From contig NZ_JAAIJR010000004.1 in NCBI RefSeq assembly GCF_010915725.1, forward strand, positions 1 to 64,000: a stretch of DNA of 64,000 nucleotides, in the 5' to 3' direction. Shown in pieces: positions 8,600 to 16,843 of this stretch; position 1 is the stretch's first letter, and every line of letters begins with the position of its first letter. Source of the stretch: Thiorhodococcus mannitoliphagus. GTDB taxonomy: Bacteria > Pseudomonadota > Gammaproteobacteria > Chromatiales > Chromatiaceae. A program made the position numbers and the translations under genes. The notes below the pieces were generated by a model, which saw only the letters and a list, made by a program, of their open reading frames with translations, did not search any database and was not told where the DNA came from.

Positions 8600-10303
8600 T
8601 CAGTCTGCTGGACGCATGCTTCCGGGCACCCACTCGGCCTCGAAGTCATCTCGCAGCGCCTGAGCGACCGGATCGGACTCCAGCGCCTGCACCGCGGCAT
8701 CCTGCCGCTCTCCAGCCTCACGGGCACGACGTTGCGCCAGTGTCTCCTCCCGCGGACGAGCCACCTGGATTTCCAATTTGACCGCCACCCCGAGGGCCTC
8801 TGCAAGCGCCGACTCGAGCCTCGACTCGGCGCTCGGCACACGCAGGTGCTGCGCGGCGGGATCCAAGGTCAACATGAGCTTGCCGCCCGCCAGCTCCAAG
8901 AATCCGCAATTGTGGGCGAGCTGACTTGCAATACCGCCGAGCGGCAGCCGGGCCATGAGCTGTTGCCACCCAGCCGCGTCCAGCATCGCCGGACTCGGCG
9001 CCATCCTGGCTGCGGGGACCGGCGCCTTAGCCTCAGGCGCATGCGGCGCCGCGGACTCGAGCGGGCGCACCGGCGTGACCGAGCCACCAGGGGCCGGACG
9101 CTGGACGCCTCCGCCGGCCGAGCGCCGCTCCGCCATGGAGGCCACCTGCCCACTCGGCCCCGGGCTGCCGGCAGCGGCCCCTGGTGAGACCGCAGCAGTC
9201 GCCTTGCCAGGAGGCACAGCAGCCGGGCGAAAGGCCAGCGCCCTGAGCAGCACCATTTCGAACCCCGCGCGAGGATCCGGCGCCAGCGGGAGATCAGCCT
9301 GCCCCGTGAGCGCGACCTGGTAGTAGAGCTGCAGGTCCTCCGGTTGCATGGCGGCGGCGAGCGCGGCCAGTCGCCCATGGTCTGGATCATCAGACGCCAA
9401 GATCGCGGGAACCTGCTGGATGAGCGCGAGACGATGCATGAGCGCGATCAGCTCGCGCAGCAGCTCGGGAAAATCCGGCGTCAAGGCCGCAACCCGCTCG
9501 ACCTCTTCCAGGATGCGCCCGCCATCGGAGGCCGCGAGCGCGTCGAGGATATTCAGCGCAAGATCGCCGCTTACGGTCCCGAGCATCGCCCGGACCTCAT
9601 CCTCGGCGACGCGCCCACCGCTGAAGGCAATGGCCTGATCCAGCAAGCTCAGGGCGTCGCGCATGCTGCCATCGGCCGCACGCGCCAGCAAGGGCAAGCC
9701 ACCGGCATCGAAATCCACCCCCTCGGCCTTGAGGACGACCTCGAGCCGATCACGAATCTCGCCAGGCAGCAGCCGGCGCAGATTGAATTGAAGGCAGCGC
9801 GACAGGACGGTCACGGGGATCTTCTGCGGATCCGTCGTCGCCAAGAGAAACTTGACGTGCGGCGGGGGCTCCTCAAGGGTCTTCAGCAAGGCATTGAAGC
9901 TGTGCGAGGAGAACATGTGGACCTCGTCGATGAGGTACACCTTGAAGCGCGCCCGCGCTGGGGCGTAGGGAACGTTGTCCAGCAACTCGCGCGTCTGATC
10001 AACCTTGGTGCGCGAGGCCGCGTCAACCTCCAGCAGATCGACGAAACGCCCACCGTCGATCTCCTGGCAGGCGGAGCAAACCCCGCATGGACGCGAGCTG
10101 ACGCCCTGCTCGCAATTCAGCGCCTTGGAGAGGATGCGCGCAAGCGTCGTCTTGCCGACTCCGCGCGTGCCCGTGAAGAGATAGGCGTGGTGGAGCTGGT
10201 CCCGGTCAAGCGCGTTCGACAGCGCCCGCACCACATGCTGCTGCCCGACGATGTCGTCGAACGCGCGAGGACGCCATTTGCGGGCTAGCACCTGATAAGA
10301 CAT
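8600..10303 (-). CDS. dnaX: DNA polymerase III subunit tau/gamma DnaX
   Basis: A 567-residue clamp-loader ATPase. Walker A GTRGVGKTT is at 45-53, a zinc module uses Cys64, Cys73, Cys76 and Cys79, Walker B is LIDEVHMFS, and LSRCLQFNLR contains the SRC motif. The AAA+ core and lid extend to about residue 365. A Pro/Ala-rich linker and a tau-type C-terminal domain (WQQLMARLPLGGIASQLAHNCGFLEL) follow. I did not find a decisive A-rich slippage site for a gamma frameshift. It is the first gene of dnaX-ybaB-recR. Confidence 0.97.
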   Translation of the reverse strand: MSYQVLARKWRPRAFDDIVGQQHVVRALSNALDRDQLHHAYLFTGTRGVGKTTLARILSKALNCEQGVSSRPCGVCSACQEIDGGRFVDLLEVDAASRTKVDQTRELLDNVPYAPARARFKVYLIDEVHMFSSHSFNALLKTLEEPPPHVKFLLATTDPQKIPVTVLSRCLQFNLRRLLPGEIRDRLEVVLKAEGVDFDAGGLPLLARAADGSMRDALSLLDQAIAFSGGRVAEDEVRAMLGTVSGDLALNILDALAASDGGRILEEVERVAALTPDFPELLRELIALMHRLALIQQVPAILASDDPDHGRLAALAAAMQPEDLQLYYQVALTGQADLPLAPDPRAGFEMVLLRALAFRPAAVPPGKATAAVSPGAAAGSPGPSGQVASMAERRSAGGGVQRPAPGGSVTPVRPLESAAPHAPEAKAPVPAARMAPSPAMLDAAGWQQLMARLPLGGIASQLAHNCGFLELAGGKLMLTLDPAAQHLRVPSAESRLESALAEALGVAVKLEIQVARPREETLAQRRAREAGERQDAAVQALESDPVAQALRDDFEAEWVPGSMRPAD

Positions 10304-10470
10304 GCGCGACTGAGATCGACCGGAAGTGATGTTGAGGATTCAGATTGCGCGGGAGTGTAGCAGATGCGGCTGACCCCACCCATGTAACTGGCCAAAACGG
10401 CACATGATCGCAAGCGGTGAGGTCAGGATCGGCACGACTCGACAGGCATCGCACCCATGAAGATGGGGGC

Positions 10471-10583
10471 GGCGGCCGACGCCAGCCACACCCCGGCACA
10501 CGATTCAACCGCTGCGGCTGCTCCCTTCCGGGCCTGACCGGGTTCACGGCTTCACGTTGCGAGGGGACCGGCGCAAGCCACCA
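10471..10583 (-). ncRNA. ffs: Signal recognition particle 4.5S RNA
   Basis: On the minus strand the conserved SRP domain IV loop is present: GGTCAGGCCCGGAAGGGAGCAGCC, split here as GGTCAGGCCCGG and AAGGGAGCAGCC. Upstream and downstream arms (GGTGGCTTGCGCCGGTC and GTGTGCCGGGGTGTGGCTGG) pair into the long hairpin, ending in GGTGGC against GCCGCC with one G-U pair. The length of about 113 nt fits the bacterial 4.5S type. The RNA scaffolds Ffh for cotranslational membrane targeting. It lies about 170 bp upstream of dnaX on the same strand. The ends are estimated. Confidence 0.93.
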
Positions 10584-10702
10584 TGAAGCGCGCCCTCGGA
10601 ACGACCCCCGAGAGCAGCGGGCTACACTAACAAAGAGCGCCGCCGAAAACAAATGCCGCGAATACGCCGCCACGCCGCCCGAGCCACCTCGGCCTGGACG
10701 CG

Positions 10703-10808
10703 CTAAGAAAGCGTCCATCAACAACTTCCCCCCTTTCGCAAAGGGGGCTAGGGGGGATTTCGGGCGGCATCGCTCCTATCAGAAAACAATTGATGGACAC
10801 GGTCCTAG
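10703..10808 (+). repeat. MITE-A copy 3
   Basis: A forward copy, CTAAGAAAGCGTCCATCAAC to TTGATGGACACGGTCCTAG. The C/G hairpin is slightly shortened and the 3' part reads CGCTCCTATCAGAAAAC. It forms a tandem with copy 4. Confidence 0.88.
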
Positions 10809-10838
10809 GACAACAAGCCACGAGGCCGCCTCTCGATC

Positions 10839-10947
10839 CTAAGGAACTGTCCATCAACAACTTCCCCCCCTTTCGCAAAGGGGGGCTAGGGGGGATTTCG
10901 GACGGCATCGCTCCTATCAGGAAACAATTGATGGACACGGTCCTAAG
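10839..10947 (+). repeat. MITE-A copy 4 (tandem with copy 3)
   Basis: A forward copy bounded by CTAAG at both ends. The linker between copies 3 and 4 (ACAACAAGCCACGAGGCC and GCCTCTCGATCCT) reappears after copy 4 with two changes. The element plus linker was therefore duplicated as a unit of about 138 bp. Confidence 0.88.
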
Positions 10948-11076
10948 ACAACAAGCGACGGGGCCGCCTCTCGATCCTGAGATTGCGCAGCCCGCCCGCA
11001 TTGACACCAGGCCCTAGCGCGTCAAGCTATGCGCATGCCAAGTCACCCCAAGACCCGCAAACAGCCAAATCTCACC

Positions 11077-12339
11077 ATGTCTTCACTCACTCGCTGCGCG
11101 ATCCCACTGACCATCAGCCTCGCCATGGCCTTGCCTCCATCCCTGTCAGCGCAAGACAGCCCCGCCTCGAGTCAAAGTGGCGCCTGGGGACAGACGCGCG
11201 ACATCGCCACCGACTGGTGGCGTGAATCCCGCGATTTCGCCGAGCAGGCAATGCAGGATGCACGCGGACTCTTTCAGGAGAACGAGGACTTCGGCCAGGT
11301 CTGGGACTCCGTCGTACCAACCTTGGAGGATACCTTGGCGCTGGAGGAGCGCCAGGCCGAACTGCCCGAGAAGGCGTGGTTTGGTCAGGATCAGCGCTCT
11401 AACAGCGCGGAGATCCAAGCCTTGCTTGACGAGACTGTGAACCTCCTCACCGTCTCACCGGCACTCAAGTACCGTGAGCGCATCCAGTCCTTGCAGCAAG
11501 AGATCCTGGCCGCACGCGCCGACATCGCGACCTATCGACAGAAACGCGTTTCCGCGCCTGAGGAGTCCACCATCAAGAGGACGGTGGACGACTATGACGA
11601 CCTCATCGCGAGACGCGAGGCGGACATCAAGCGCACCAGCAAAGAGATCGGACAGCTCAAGCGCCAGTTCGGCCAAGAGCTGCGCAACTTGGGACTCGAC
11701 GTCGGCGACGAGCAGCTCGAGTTTCTGCTCTCCACCGTGGTCGGTGACAACATGGTGGACCTCGGTATCCTCTTCGACAACGTCAAGACCATCACGCTGC
11801 AGCTCGAGGCGCTGGTCGAGGAAAGCGGCGAGGACCTGCAAAGCGCCCGGCGCTACTACGGCCTCTATGTCGTCCTTCTGAAATCGCTCGACCGCATGCA
11901 TGCGCAGATCGAAGCAGCGATCAGCGAGCGCTATCTACCACAGATCGACGGCATTATCGATCAAGCGCAGGCGCTCGCGAGCGACACAGAGACGCTGCTG
12001 CGGCAGGCCCCGGAGAAGGCGGACCTGCTCAACGCGAACCTGGAGGCGCAACAGCTCACCATTCAGGCAGCCGGCGTCTATCGCCAGTACCTGAAGGACC
12101 AGGCAAAGCAGGTTGAAAAGGCGCGCCTAGAACTGGAGAAGGACATCGCGGCCGCCTGGAATACCTACGAGACGGTACGGGTCTCCGGCGAGCTGGTGGG
12201 GCTGGTGAGATCAAGCCAGCAGCTGCTCGAGGGACTCATGAATCGCCAGATCCCATCACTGCGCCCCTTCGAGAACCTCCAGATGCAGCGCGAGATCCAG
12301 CAGCTGACGCAGCGGCTCAGAAGCCGCGAGCAGCGCTAA
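11077..12339 (+). CDS. Periplasmic coiled-coil protein of unknown function
   Basis: A 420-residue protein. The chosen ATG gives a signal peptide (MSSLTRCAIPLTISLAMALPPSLSAQ, cleavage near SAQ-DS); an ATG 48 bases upstream is also open and neither has a strong Shine-Dalgarno. The mature part is almost wholly helical and rich in Glu, Gln, Arg and Ala. Extended coiled-coil stretches include about 125-240 (leucine heptads in ERIQSLQQEILAARADIATY) and 300-420. No enzymatic motif is recognised. Its stop codon TAA lies within the terminal CTAAG of MITE-A copy 5, so the native C-terminus may have been altered. The gene stands alone. Confidence 0.85.
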   Translation: MSSLTRCAIPLTISLAMALPPSLSAQDSPASSQSGAWGQTRDIATDWWRESRDFAEQAMQDARGLFQENEDFGQVWDSVVPTLEDTLALEERQAELPEKAWFGQDQRSNSAEIQALLDETVNLLTVSPALKYRERIQSLQQEILAARADIATYRQKRVSAPEESTIKRTVDDYDDLIARREADIKRTSKEIGQLKRQFGQELRNLGLDVGDEQLEFLLSTVVGDNMVDLGILFDNVKTITLQLEALVEESGEDLQSARRYYGLYVVLLKSLDRMHAQIEAAISERYLPQIDGIIDQAQALASDTETLLRQAPEKADLLNANLEAQQLTIQAAGVYRQYLKDQAKQVEKARLELEKDIAAAWNTYETVRVSGELVGLVRSSQQLLEGLMNRQIPSLRPFENLQMQREIQQLTQRLRSREQR

Positions 12340-12442
12340 GGAACTGTCCATCAACAACTTCCCCCCTTTCGCAAAGGGGGGCTAGGGGGGATTTCGGGCG
12401 GCATCGCTCGCATCGGGAAACAATTGATGGACACTGTCTAAG
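12336..12442 (+). repeat. MITE-A copy 5
   Basis: A forward 107-bp copy from CTAAG to CTAAG. Its first bases supply the stop codon of the preceding coiled-coil gene. Confidence 0.9.
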
Positions 12443-12492
12443 CCAGGGGTGCGCAGCGTCCGCCGGGCACGCACCGCCCGGCGCTCGCGCAC

Positions 12493-13038
12493 TCACGGCC
12501 GATAGGGGTAAGGCTCAGCCTGTCCGAGCGGGAGATAGCCGAAGACGATGTTCGCTTGCGATCCGTCGTCCAGGGCAAGCTTGCCGATTCCGTTGCGCCC
12601 ATCCATGGCCAGGATCATGTCAGCCCAGCCGCTGCGCCCGTCATTGCAATAGACATCGAACAAGGCGTCCCGCGAATCAGCGCCGGCGTTATAGCTCGCG
12701 CTGCAGGCATTGACACCATTGGAAACGCGAAAACTCGCGGCGAAGGGCGGCGCGGAATCATAGTGCCCGGTGTAGACCTCCTCCTCGAACATCACGGCAA
12801 TCGGCCCGGAGGTCGAGTGGCCAGGCGGAAGATCGTTTGGATGCGGGGTCTCGAAATACTCGAGCACCTCGCTCACGCACCCGGCATAGTCCTCCAGATC
12901 CAGATGCCGACATAGCCGATCGCCATACTCCCCGGGCGTTACCTTGGTAGCGATCCCGCCCAGATGATTGGGCGGCAAGAAGGCGCAGCCAGCGATGAGG
13001 GACGACGCTGCGGCGGCAATGGCGACCAGTCGAAACAT
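12493..13038 (-). CDS. Small lipoprotein of unknown function
   Basis: A 181-residue predicted lipoprotein with N-terminus MFRLVAIAAAASSLIAGC, lipobox LIAGC. The ATG at 13038 is chosen over one 21 bases upstream because GGAG stands eight bases before it. The body contains few charged helices and several Gly/Asn turns, suggesting a beta-rich fold. Cysteines at the N-terminal region (RLCRHLDLEDYAGCV) and later (NACSASY, VYCND) could pair. I do not recognise the family. It is divergent from the next lipoprotein gene. Confidence 0.8.
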   Translation of the reverse strand: MFRLVAIAAAASSLIAGCAFLPPNHLGGIATKVTPGEYGDRLCRHLDLEDYAGCVSEVLEYFETPHPNDLPPGHSTSGPIAVMFEEEVYTGHYDSAPPFAASFRVSNGVNACSASYNAGADSRDALFDVYCNDGRSGWADMILAMDGRNGIGKLALDDGSQANIVFGYLPLGQAEPYPYRP

Positions 13039-13215
13039 AGGCTTTCTCCACTTAGCCATCGTGATCGAACGGGGCAAAAGTTTACCCCGATCCCGCGCCC
13101 CCGTGTGGTCCTTTGTTATTAAAGGTGCACATTGTCGCGATTTCCAGCTAAAGTTCCCGGCCATGACGTCATGGAGACGCTTCCTCATTCGCCGATCGAG
13201 ATTGGAGTGAAACCG

Positions 13216-13614
13216 ATGAGGCCAGACACCCGCAGACCGCGTTTCGAATCACCGCTGACCAAGGGCGCGCTTGCGCTCCTGGCAGGGGTACTCATCCCCC
13301 TGCTCGCGCTCGGGGGCTGCGCAAAGTCGCTCAGCCCAGACGGGCCTGTACCACAGCAGTTCGTCGAACTCAGCTGCCTCGCAGACTGCCGCACCGACAA
13401 GAATAACTGCGATGAGGAGGCACGCTACGACTACCGTCAGTGTGAGGCGGGCTATGCCAATGCCTTCCGCGGCTATCGCTGGTGCTTGGCGTCTGCCCTT
13501 GGGGAAGATGAGTGCGGCTACCCCTGGTGGCCATGCGCGGGGAACCTCTATGGCTACTGCTCGAACCGTTATCAGGAGTGCCAGCGCGCCTGCGACCCGC
13601 TCTCCGTTTACTGA
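13216..13614 (+). CDS. Cysteine-rich small lipoprotein of unknown function
   Basis: A 132-residue predicted lipoprotein. A twin-charged N-region and a hydrophobic stretch end in LLALGGC (lipobox). The start at 13216 follows GGAGTG with six bases spacing. The mature protein has about a dozen cysteines (SCLADCRTDKNNCDEE, QCEAGYANAF, WCLASALGEDECGYPWWPC, GYCSNRYQECQRACD), consistent with a disulfide-rich periplasmic fold. No family is recognised. It is convergent with hupV, 130 bp away. Confidence 0.82.
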   Translation: MRPDTRRPRFESPLTKGALALLAGVLIPLLALGGCAKSLSPDGPVPQQFVELSCLADCRTDKNNCDEEARYDYRQCEAGYANAFRGYRWCLASALGEDECGYPWWPCAGNLYGYCSNRYQECQRACDPLSVY

Positions 13615-13744
13615 GCGCGGCTTCGGACGACAGGCCCCGGCTTTCGGGAAACGCGCGTCGATGGCGTTTCCCGTGCGACGCCGAGGCCCGGGTGTTGGGG
13701 CGCGAACTGACTCGATGCCAGCACGGCATCGCGTCGGCTTCACC

Positions 13745-15196
13745 TCAATGCACCGTGCAGACCATGCAGGGATCGAAGGAGCGCACGATGTGCTGCACCG
13801 CGACCGGCGTGCGCTCCCCTTCTCGGACCTCTGTCCCAACCAGCGCCTGTTCCAAGACGCCAGGCACGCCCTGATGATCACGCGGCGAAAAATTCCAAGT
13901 GGTCGGCGCCACGATCTGGTAGTTCAGAATCCGCCCATTGCGCACCCGCAGCCAGTGCCCGAGGCTGCCGCGCGCGGCCTCGACCAAACCGACCCCCTCA
14001 CACTCCTGGGGCATCGGGCCTGAGACGCAGAAGGGCTCGCCGGGCTCGAGCGCCCGCACCCAAGCCTCCATCGCGACCAAGAGACGCACCGACTCGATGA
14101 GACGCGCAATCACCCGGTTGGCGACATTGCCGCCGGAGCGGTCGACCAGCTCCCTGATCAGCGGCTGACCATCCACGACCTGACGCGCCAGCGCACCCAC
14201 CTCGACGACGCGACCATCCAGCCGTGGCGCCTTGCACCAGGTATAGGCCCCGGGCTTCTCGGCCACCGGCAGCGTATTGCCGGCAGTCGGGTGCTGCGGC
14301 TTGGAACCGCCGAGCAAGAAGGCGTGAGACAGATCCTCGGCGATGGCACTGGCATCCAGCGGGAACAGCTCGCCATCGCACCAGAGCCCAGGGGCAAAGC
14401 GGCAGCGGCCTTCGCCCTGATAGTTTCCGTAGCTCATGAAGCGGTCGACTGCGCAGCCAAGCCGATCGAGCCTGAGATGCCGCACGAGCTGGAGGAAGAC
14501 CCCAAAATCACCCCCTGCCTGCGACGTCCGGTCACTCCAAGCCTCCAGGGCCGCGATCCCATCCAGCGCAAGCATCGCCTCGAGAGCATCCCCAAACAGC
14601 CGCGCCTCGAGAAAACGGCGAAACCCAGCCAGGATCATGGCAAGCCGAATGCGCTCCTGCGCCTGCACCGCGCGTGTCGAGCCGCCGGGCTGAAGGCTCA
14701 GGCTGTGCGGCCACTTGCCAGCCAGCAGCCCCATGAGATGCAGGAGCTGCGCGCGCGCTTGCAGAAACTCCTTCGCGGCACTCCCAGACCCGGCACGGAA
14801 GCGCTCAGCGACACTGAGGTACCAGGGCTCCTGGGCATAGATGGGCCGAGCGAAGTCCGGCATGAAGAAGAGATAGAAATGCGTGAGATGGTCGGCAAGG
14901 TTCTCGCAAGCGAGCATGAGATTGGTCGCAAGCTCACCATTGGGCGGCATCTGGATACCCTGCGCCTCGCGCAGCGCATGGACGGCAGCCATGGACTGCG
15001 ACACGGAGCAGATCCCGCAAATGCGCGGCACGATCACCAGGCTATCCAAGGGATCCCTACCAAGCATGATCTGCTCAAAGCCGCGATAGAGCGGAGAGAT
15101 CACCCAAGCCTCTTTGACCTGCCCGCCATCGATCTCGAGACGAACCTCGAGATCACCCTCCACGCGGTTGAAGGGACCGACAACAAGACGACTCAT
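13745..15196 (-). CDS. hupV: Regulatory (H2-sensing) NiFe hydrogenase large subunit HupV/HoxC
   Basis: A 483-residue NiFe hydrogenase large subunit. The N-terminal nickel motif RICGICSVSQSMA provides Cys60 and Cys63, and the C-terminal DPCMVCTVH provides Cys477 and Cys480. The protein ends exactly at the His of that motif, so there is no C-terminal extension for a maturation protease; this is known for sensory HupV/HoxC proteins. With HupU it binds H2 and signals to the HupT kinase. Its upstream region was replaced by MITE-A copy 6 thirteen bases before the ATG, and no strong Shine-Dalgarno remains there. Confidence 0.93.
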   Translation of the reverse strand: MSRLVVGPFNRVEGDLEVRLEIDGGQVKEAWVISPLYRGFEQIMLGRDPLDSLVIVPRICGICSVSQSMAAVHALREAQGIQMPPNGELATNLMLACENLADHLTHFYLFFMPDFARPIYAQEPWYLSVAERFRAGSGSAAKEFLQARAQLLHLMGLLAGKWPHSLSLQPGGSTRAVQAQERIRLAMILAGFRRFLEARLFGDALEAMLALDGIAALEAWSDRTSQAGGDFGVFLQLVRHLRLDRLGCAVDRFMSYGNYQGEGRCRFAPGLWCDGELFPLDASAIAEDLSHAFLLGGSKPQHPTAGNTLPVAEKPGAYTWCKAPRLDGRVVEVGALARQVVDGQPLIRELVDRSGGNVANRVIARLIESVRLLVAMEAWVRALEPGEPFCVSGPMPQECEGVGLVEAARGSLGHWLRVRNGRILNYQIVAPTTWNFSPRDHQGVPGVLEQALVGTEVREGERTPVAVQHIVRSFDPCMVCTVH

Positions 15197-15208
15197 CGCG
15201 GGTCCGGG

Positions 15209-15315
15209 CTAAGAAAGTGACCATCAACAACTTCCCCCCTTTCGCAAAGGGGGGCTAGGGGGGATTTCGGGCGGCATCGCTCGCATCGGGAAACAATTGA
15301 TGGACACGCTCTAAA
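15209..15315 (+). repeat. MITE-A copy 6
   Basis: A forward copy (CTAAGAAAGTGACCATCAAC to TTGATGGACACGCTCTAAA) between hupU and hupV, ending 13 bp before hupV on the other strand. Confidence 0.9.
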
Positions 15316-15641
15316 CGTCGGCATGGGGACCGCGCGCCTCGACCTCGCGCGAGCGCAACGGGTCAACCGACGGCCTCGCCAAACTCCTTGCGCCGCCAAG
15401 CAGTGCGCCGAATAGCGAGAGACAGATGAGCCCAGACGCAAGGATCCGAAAGCGAACTGGCGCCAAGGACGGGCATCGAAACAGCGACTTTTCTCGCGCA
15501 GGCACTGCAATCTGGGGCGAGATCCAGCCCGAGCGATCAGAGATTGAAACCCTTTGTGGGCGTTGATCATCGCATCACCAAGTCGGTTGAGTCGGCACCG
15601 CGCAGACGTCGCGGCGGGGCGCCGCTCCCACCGACCGCGCG
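15316..15641 (-). other. Segment between two inverted MITE-A copies, no recognised gene
   Basis: This 326-bp segment lies between MITE-A copies 6 and 7 inside the hup gene cluster. Minus-strand open frames of about 64 and 125 residues cross it, but they have no Shine-Dalgarno, no recognised domain and strong Arg/Ala bias, and one runs into a MITE. It may have been carried in between the two elements or be the remains of native sequence. Confidence 0.5.
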
Positions 15642-15748
15642 CTTAGAGGGTGTCCATCAATTGTTTCCCGATGCGAGCGATGCCGCCCGAAATCCCCCCT
15701 AGCCCCCCTTTGCGAAAGGGGGGAAGTTGTTGATGGACGCTTTCTTAG
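15642..15748 (-). repeat. MITE-A copy 7
   Basis: A reverse copy bounded by CTTAG at both ends, inverted with respect to copy 6. Together they flank the 326-bp segment separating hupU from hupV. Confidence 0.9.
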
Positions 15749-15765
15749 ACTGGACGATGATCGAG

Positions 15766-15773
15766 TCCTCCTT
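15766..15773 (-). promoter_or_regulatory. Orphan Shine-Dalgarno-like site AAGGAGGA
   Basis: On the minus strand, downstream of hupU, AAGGAGGA is followed by CTCGATCATCG and then MITE-A copy 7. No gene now begins after it. A likely reading is that it was the ribosome binding site of hupV (or of a lost gene) before the insertions. This is inference. Confidence 0.4.
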
Positions 15774-15835
15774 ATGCGCTTCGCGCTCGTCGCCGTTCAA
15801 ATGACCTTTCCTGAATGAAGGCGTGTCCCGCACCA

Positions 15836-16843
15836 TTAACGCCGATAAGGGTTACGCACGGAGGGGGACACAACCAGATGGTCCGCCTCCGCATTGCGCC
15901 TCAAACGCTCTGGCGTCGCCGCCTTGGAGAGCGAGGCCAGGGCGACGAACCAGGCCTTCGGCATATCGGTCGGCAGGCCGATCGGAATCCCAGCGATATT
16001 GGGCGTTTTCAGAAAGGCGTGTCCAGGCTCCTCGAACTCTGGCGCCGTGCAGTTGATACAGGCATAACCGCCGCGCGTACAGGAGCCCTCACCGTTCCAG
16101 AGCCTCATGTTGCAGTCCGCGTGCGCCTGGGTGCCCAGGCAGCCGAGGTGCTCCATGAGACACCCGAGGTCTGAAGGTCTGATAGCGCTGGCCTTATACT
16201 CGTAGAACTCGTTGCGCGGGCAACCGTGATGGACCAAATGGTCATAGAACATCCGGGGTCGCTGATAGGGGTCCAGGTCGGTCTCGGCGAGCGCGTCCAG
16301 CGCGAGGGCCACAAGCGTCTCGCAGACCCAATTCGGATGGGTCGGGCAGCCGGCCACGTTCACCACGGGAAGTCCGGAAGCAGCGCGATACTCGGCACCG
16401 AGCAGTCCTCCGCAGTGCACGCCTTCGAACTGCAGCCCACAGGCATCCGTCGGGTTCGGGCCGCCCGCGGTCACTCCACCGAAGGCCGCGCAGCTGCCAA
16501 CGGCGACGACGAATCGAGCCCGCTCGGCCAGCGCCCGCACCCAGTCGATCATGGCGCGATCCGTCCCCGCCAGCAGGTGGAAGCGCCCGGAGCCTTCGGG
16601 CCCGCGCAGCAAGGCACCCTCGACGCAGAGGATGTCCAGCGGCACGGCCCCGGATTCCAGGGCCGCCAGCAGATCCAAGACCTCGTCGCCGCTCGCCTCG
16701 CTCAAGGACGGGTGCCATAGCAGTTCGAGATTCGCTGTCGCCAGGGCGTCCGGCAGCAAGGGCGCCTCGGCGCAGAGCAGGGACATGGAACATCCACCGC
16801 AGCCTCCGGATTGCAGCCACAGCATCGACACCTGAGCACTCAT
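15836..16843 (-). CDS. hupU: Regulatory NiFe hydrogenase small subunit HupU/HoxB
   Basis: A 335-residue hydrogenase small subunit with three iron-sulfur cluster regions: SGGCGGCSMSLL (Cys15, Cys18), then GSCAAFGG, GCPTHPNW, HGCPRNEFYEYKA, and the C-terminal cysteine set in CLGTQAHADCNMRLWNGEGSC and CINCTAPEFEEPGH. There is no twin-arginine signal and no C-terminal membrane anchor, which marks the soluble cytoplasmic sensory type. Its ATG overlaps the hupT stop by four bases (ATGA), so it is coupled to hupT. HupUV relays H2 to the kinase. Confidence 0.94.
   Translation of the reverse strand: MSAQVSMLWLQSGGCGGCSMSLLCAEAPLLPDALATANLELLWHPSLSEASGDEVLDLLAALESGAVPLDILCVEGALLRGPEGSGRFHLLAGTDRAMIDWVRALAERARFVVAVGSCAAFGGVTAGGPNPTDACGLQFEGVHCGGLLGAEYRAASGLPVVNVAGCPTHPNWVCETLVALALDALAETDLDPYQRPRMFYDHLVHHGCPRNEFYEYKASAIRPSDLGCLMEHLGCLGTQAHADCNMRLWNGEGSCTRGGYACINCTAPEFEEPGHAFLKTPNIAGIPIGLPTDMPKAWFVALASLSKAATPERLRRNAEADHLVVSPSVRNPYRR

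Noticed and set aside
8600..10303. Programmed frameshift producing a short DnaX gamma form
   Set aside because: I found no convincing A-rich slippery heptamer with a following hairpin at the expected place; it cannot be excluded without a closer search.
15311..15505. A small gene between hupU and hupV
   Set aside because: No ribosome binding site or recognisable domain, and it abuts MITE-A copy 6.
13745..16843. Annotation of hupUV as an energy-conserving uptake hydrogenase
   Set aside because: The small subunit has no twin-arginine signal or membrane anchor, the large subunit has no C-terminal processing tail, and a PAS histidine kinase is coupled; these indicate the sensory type.
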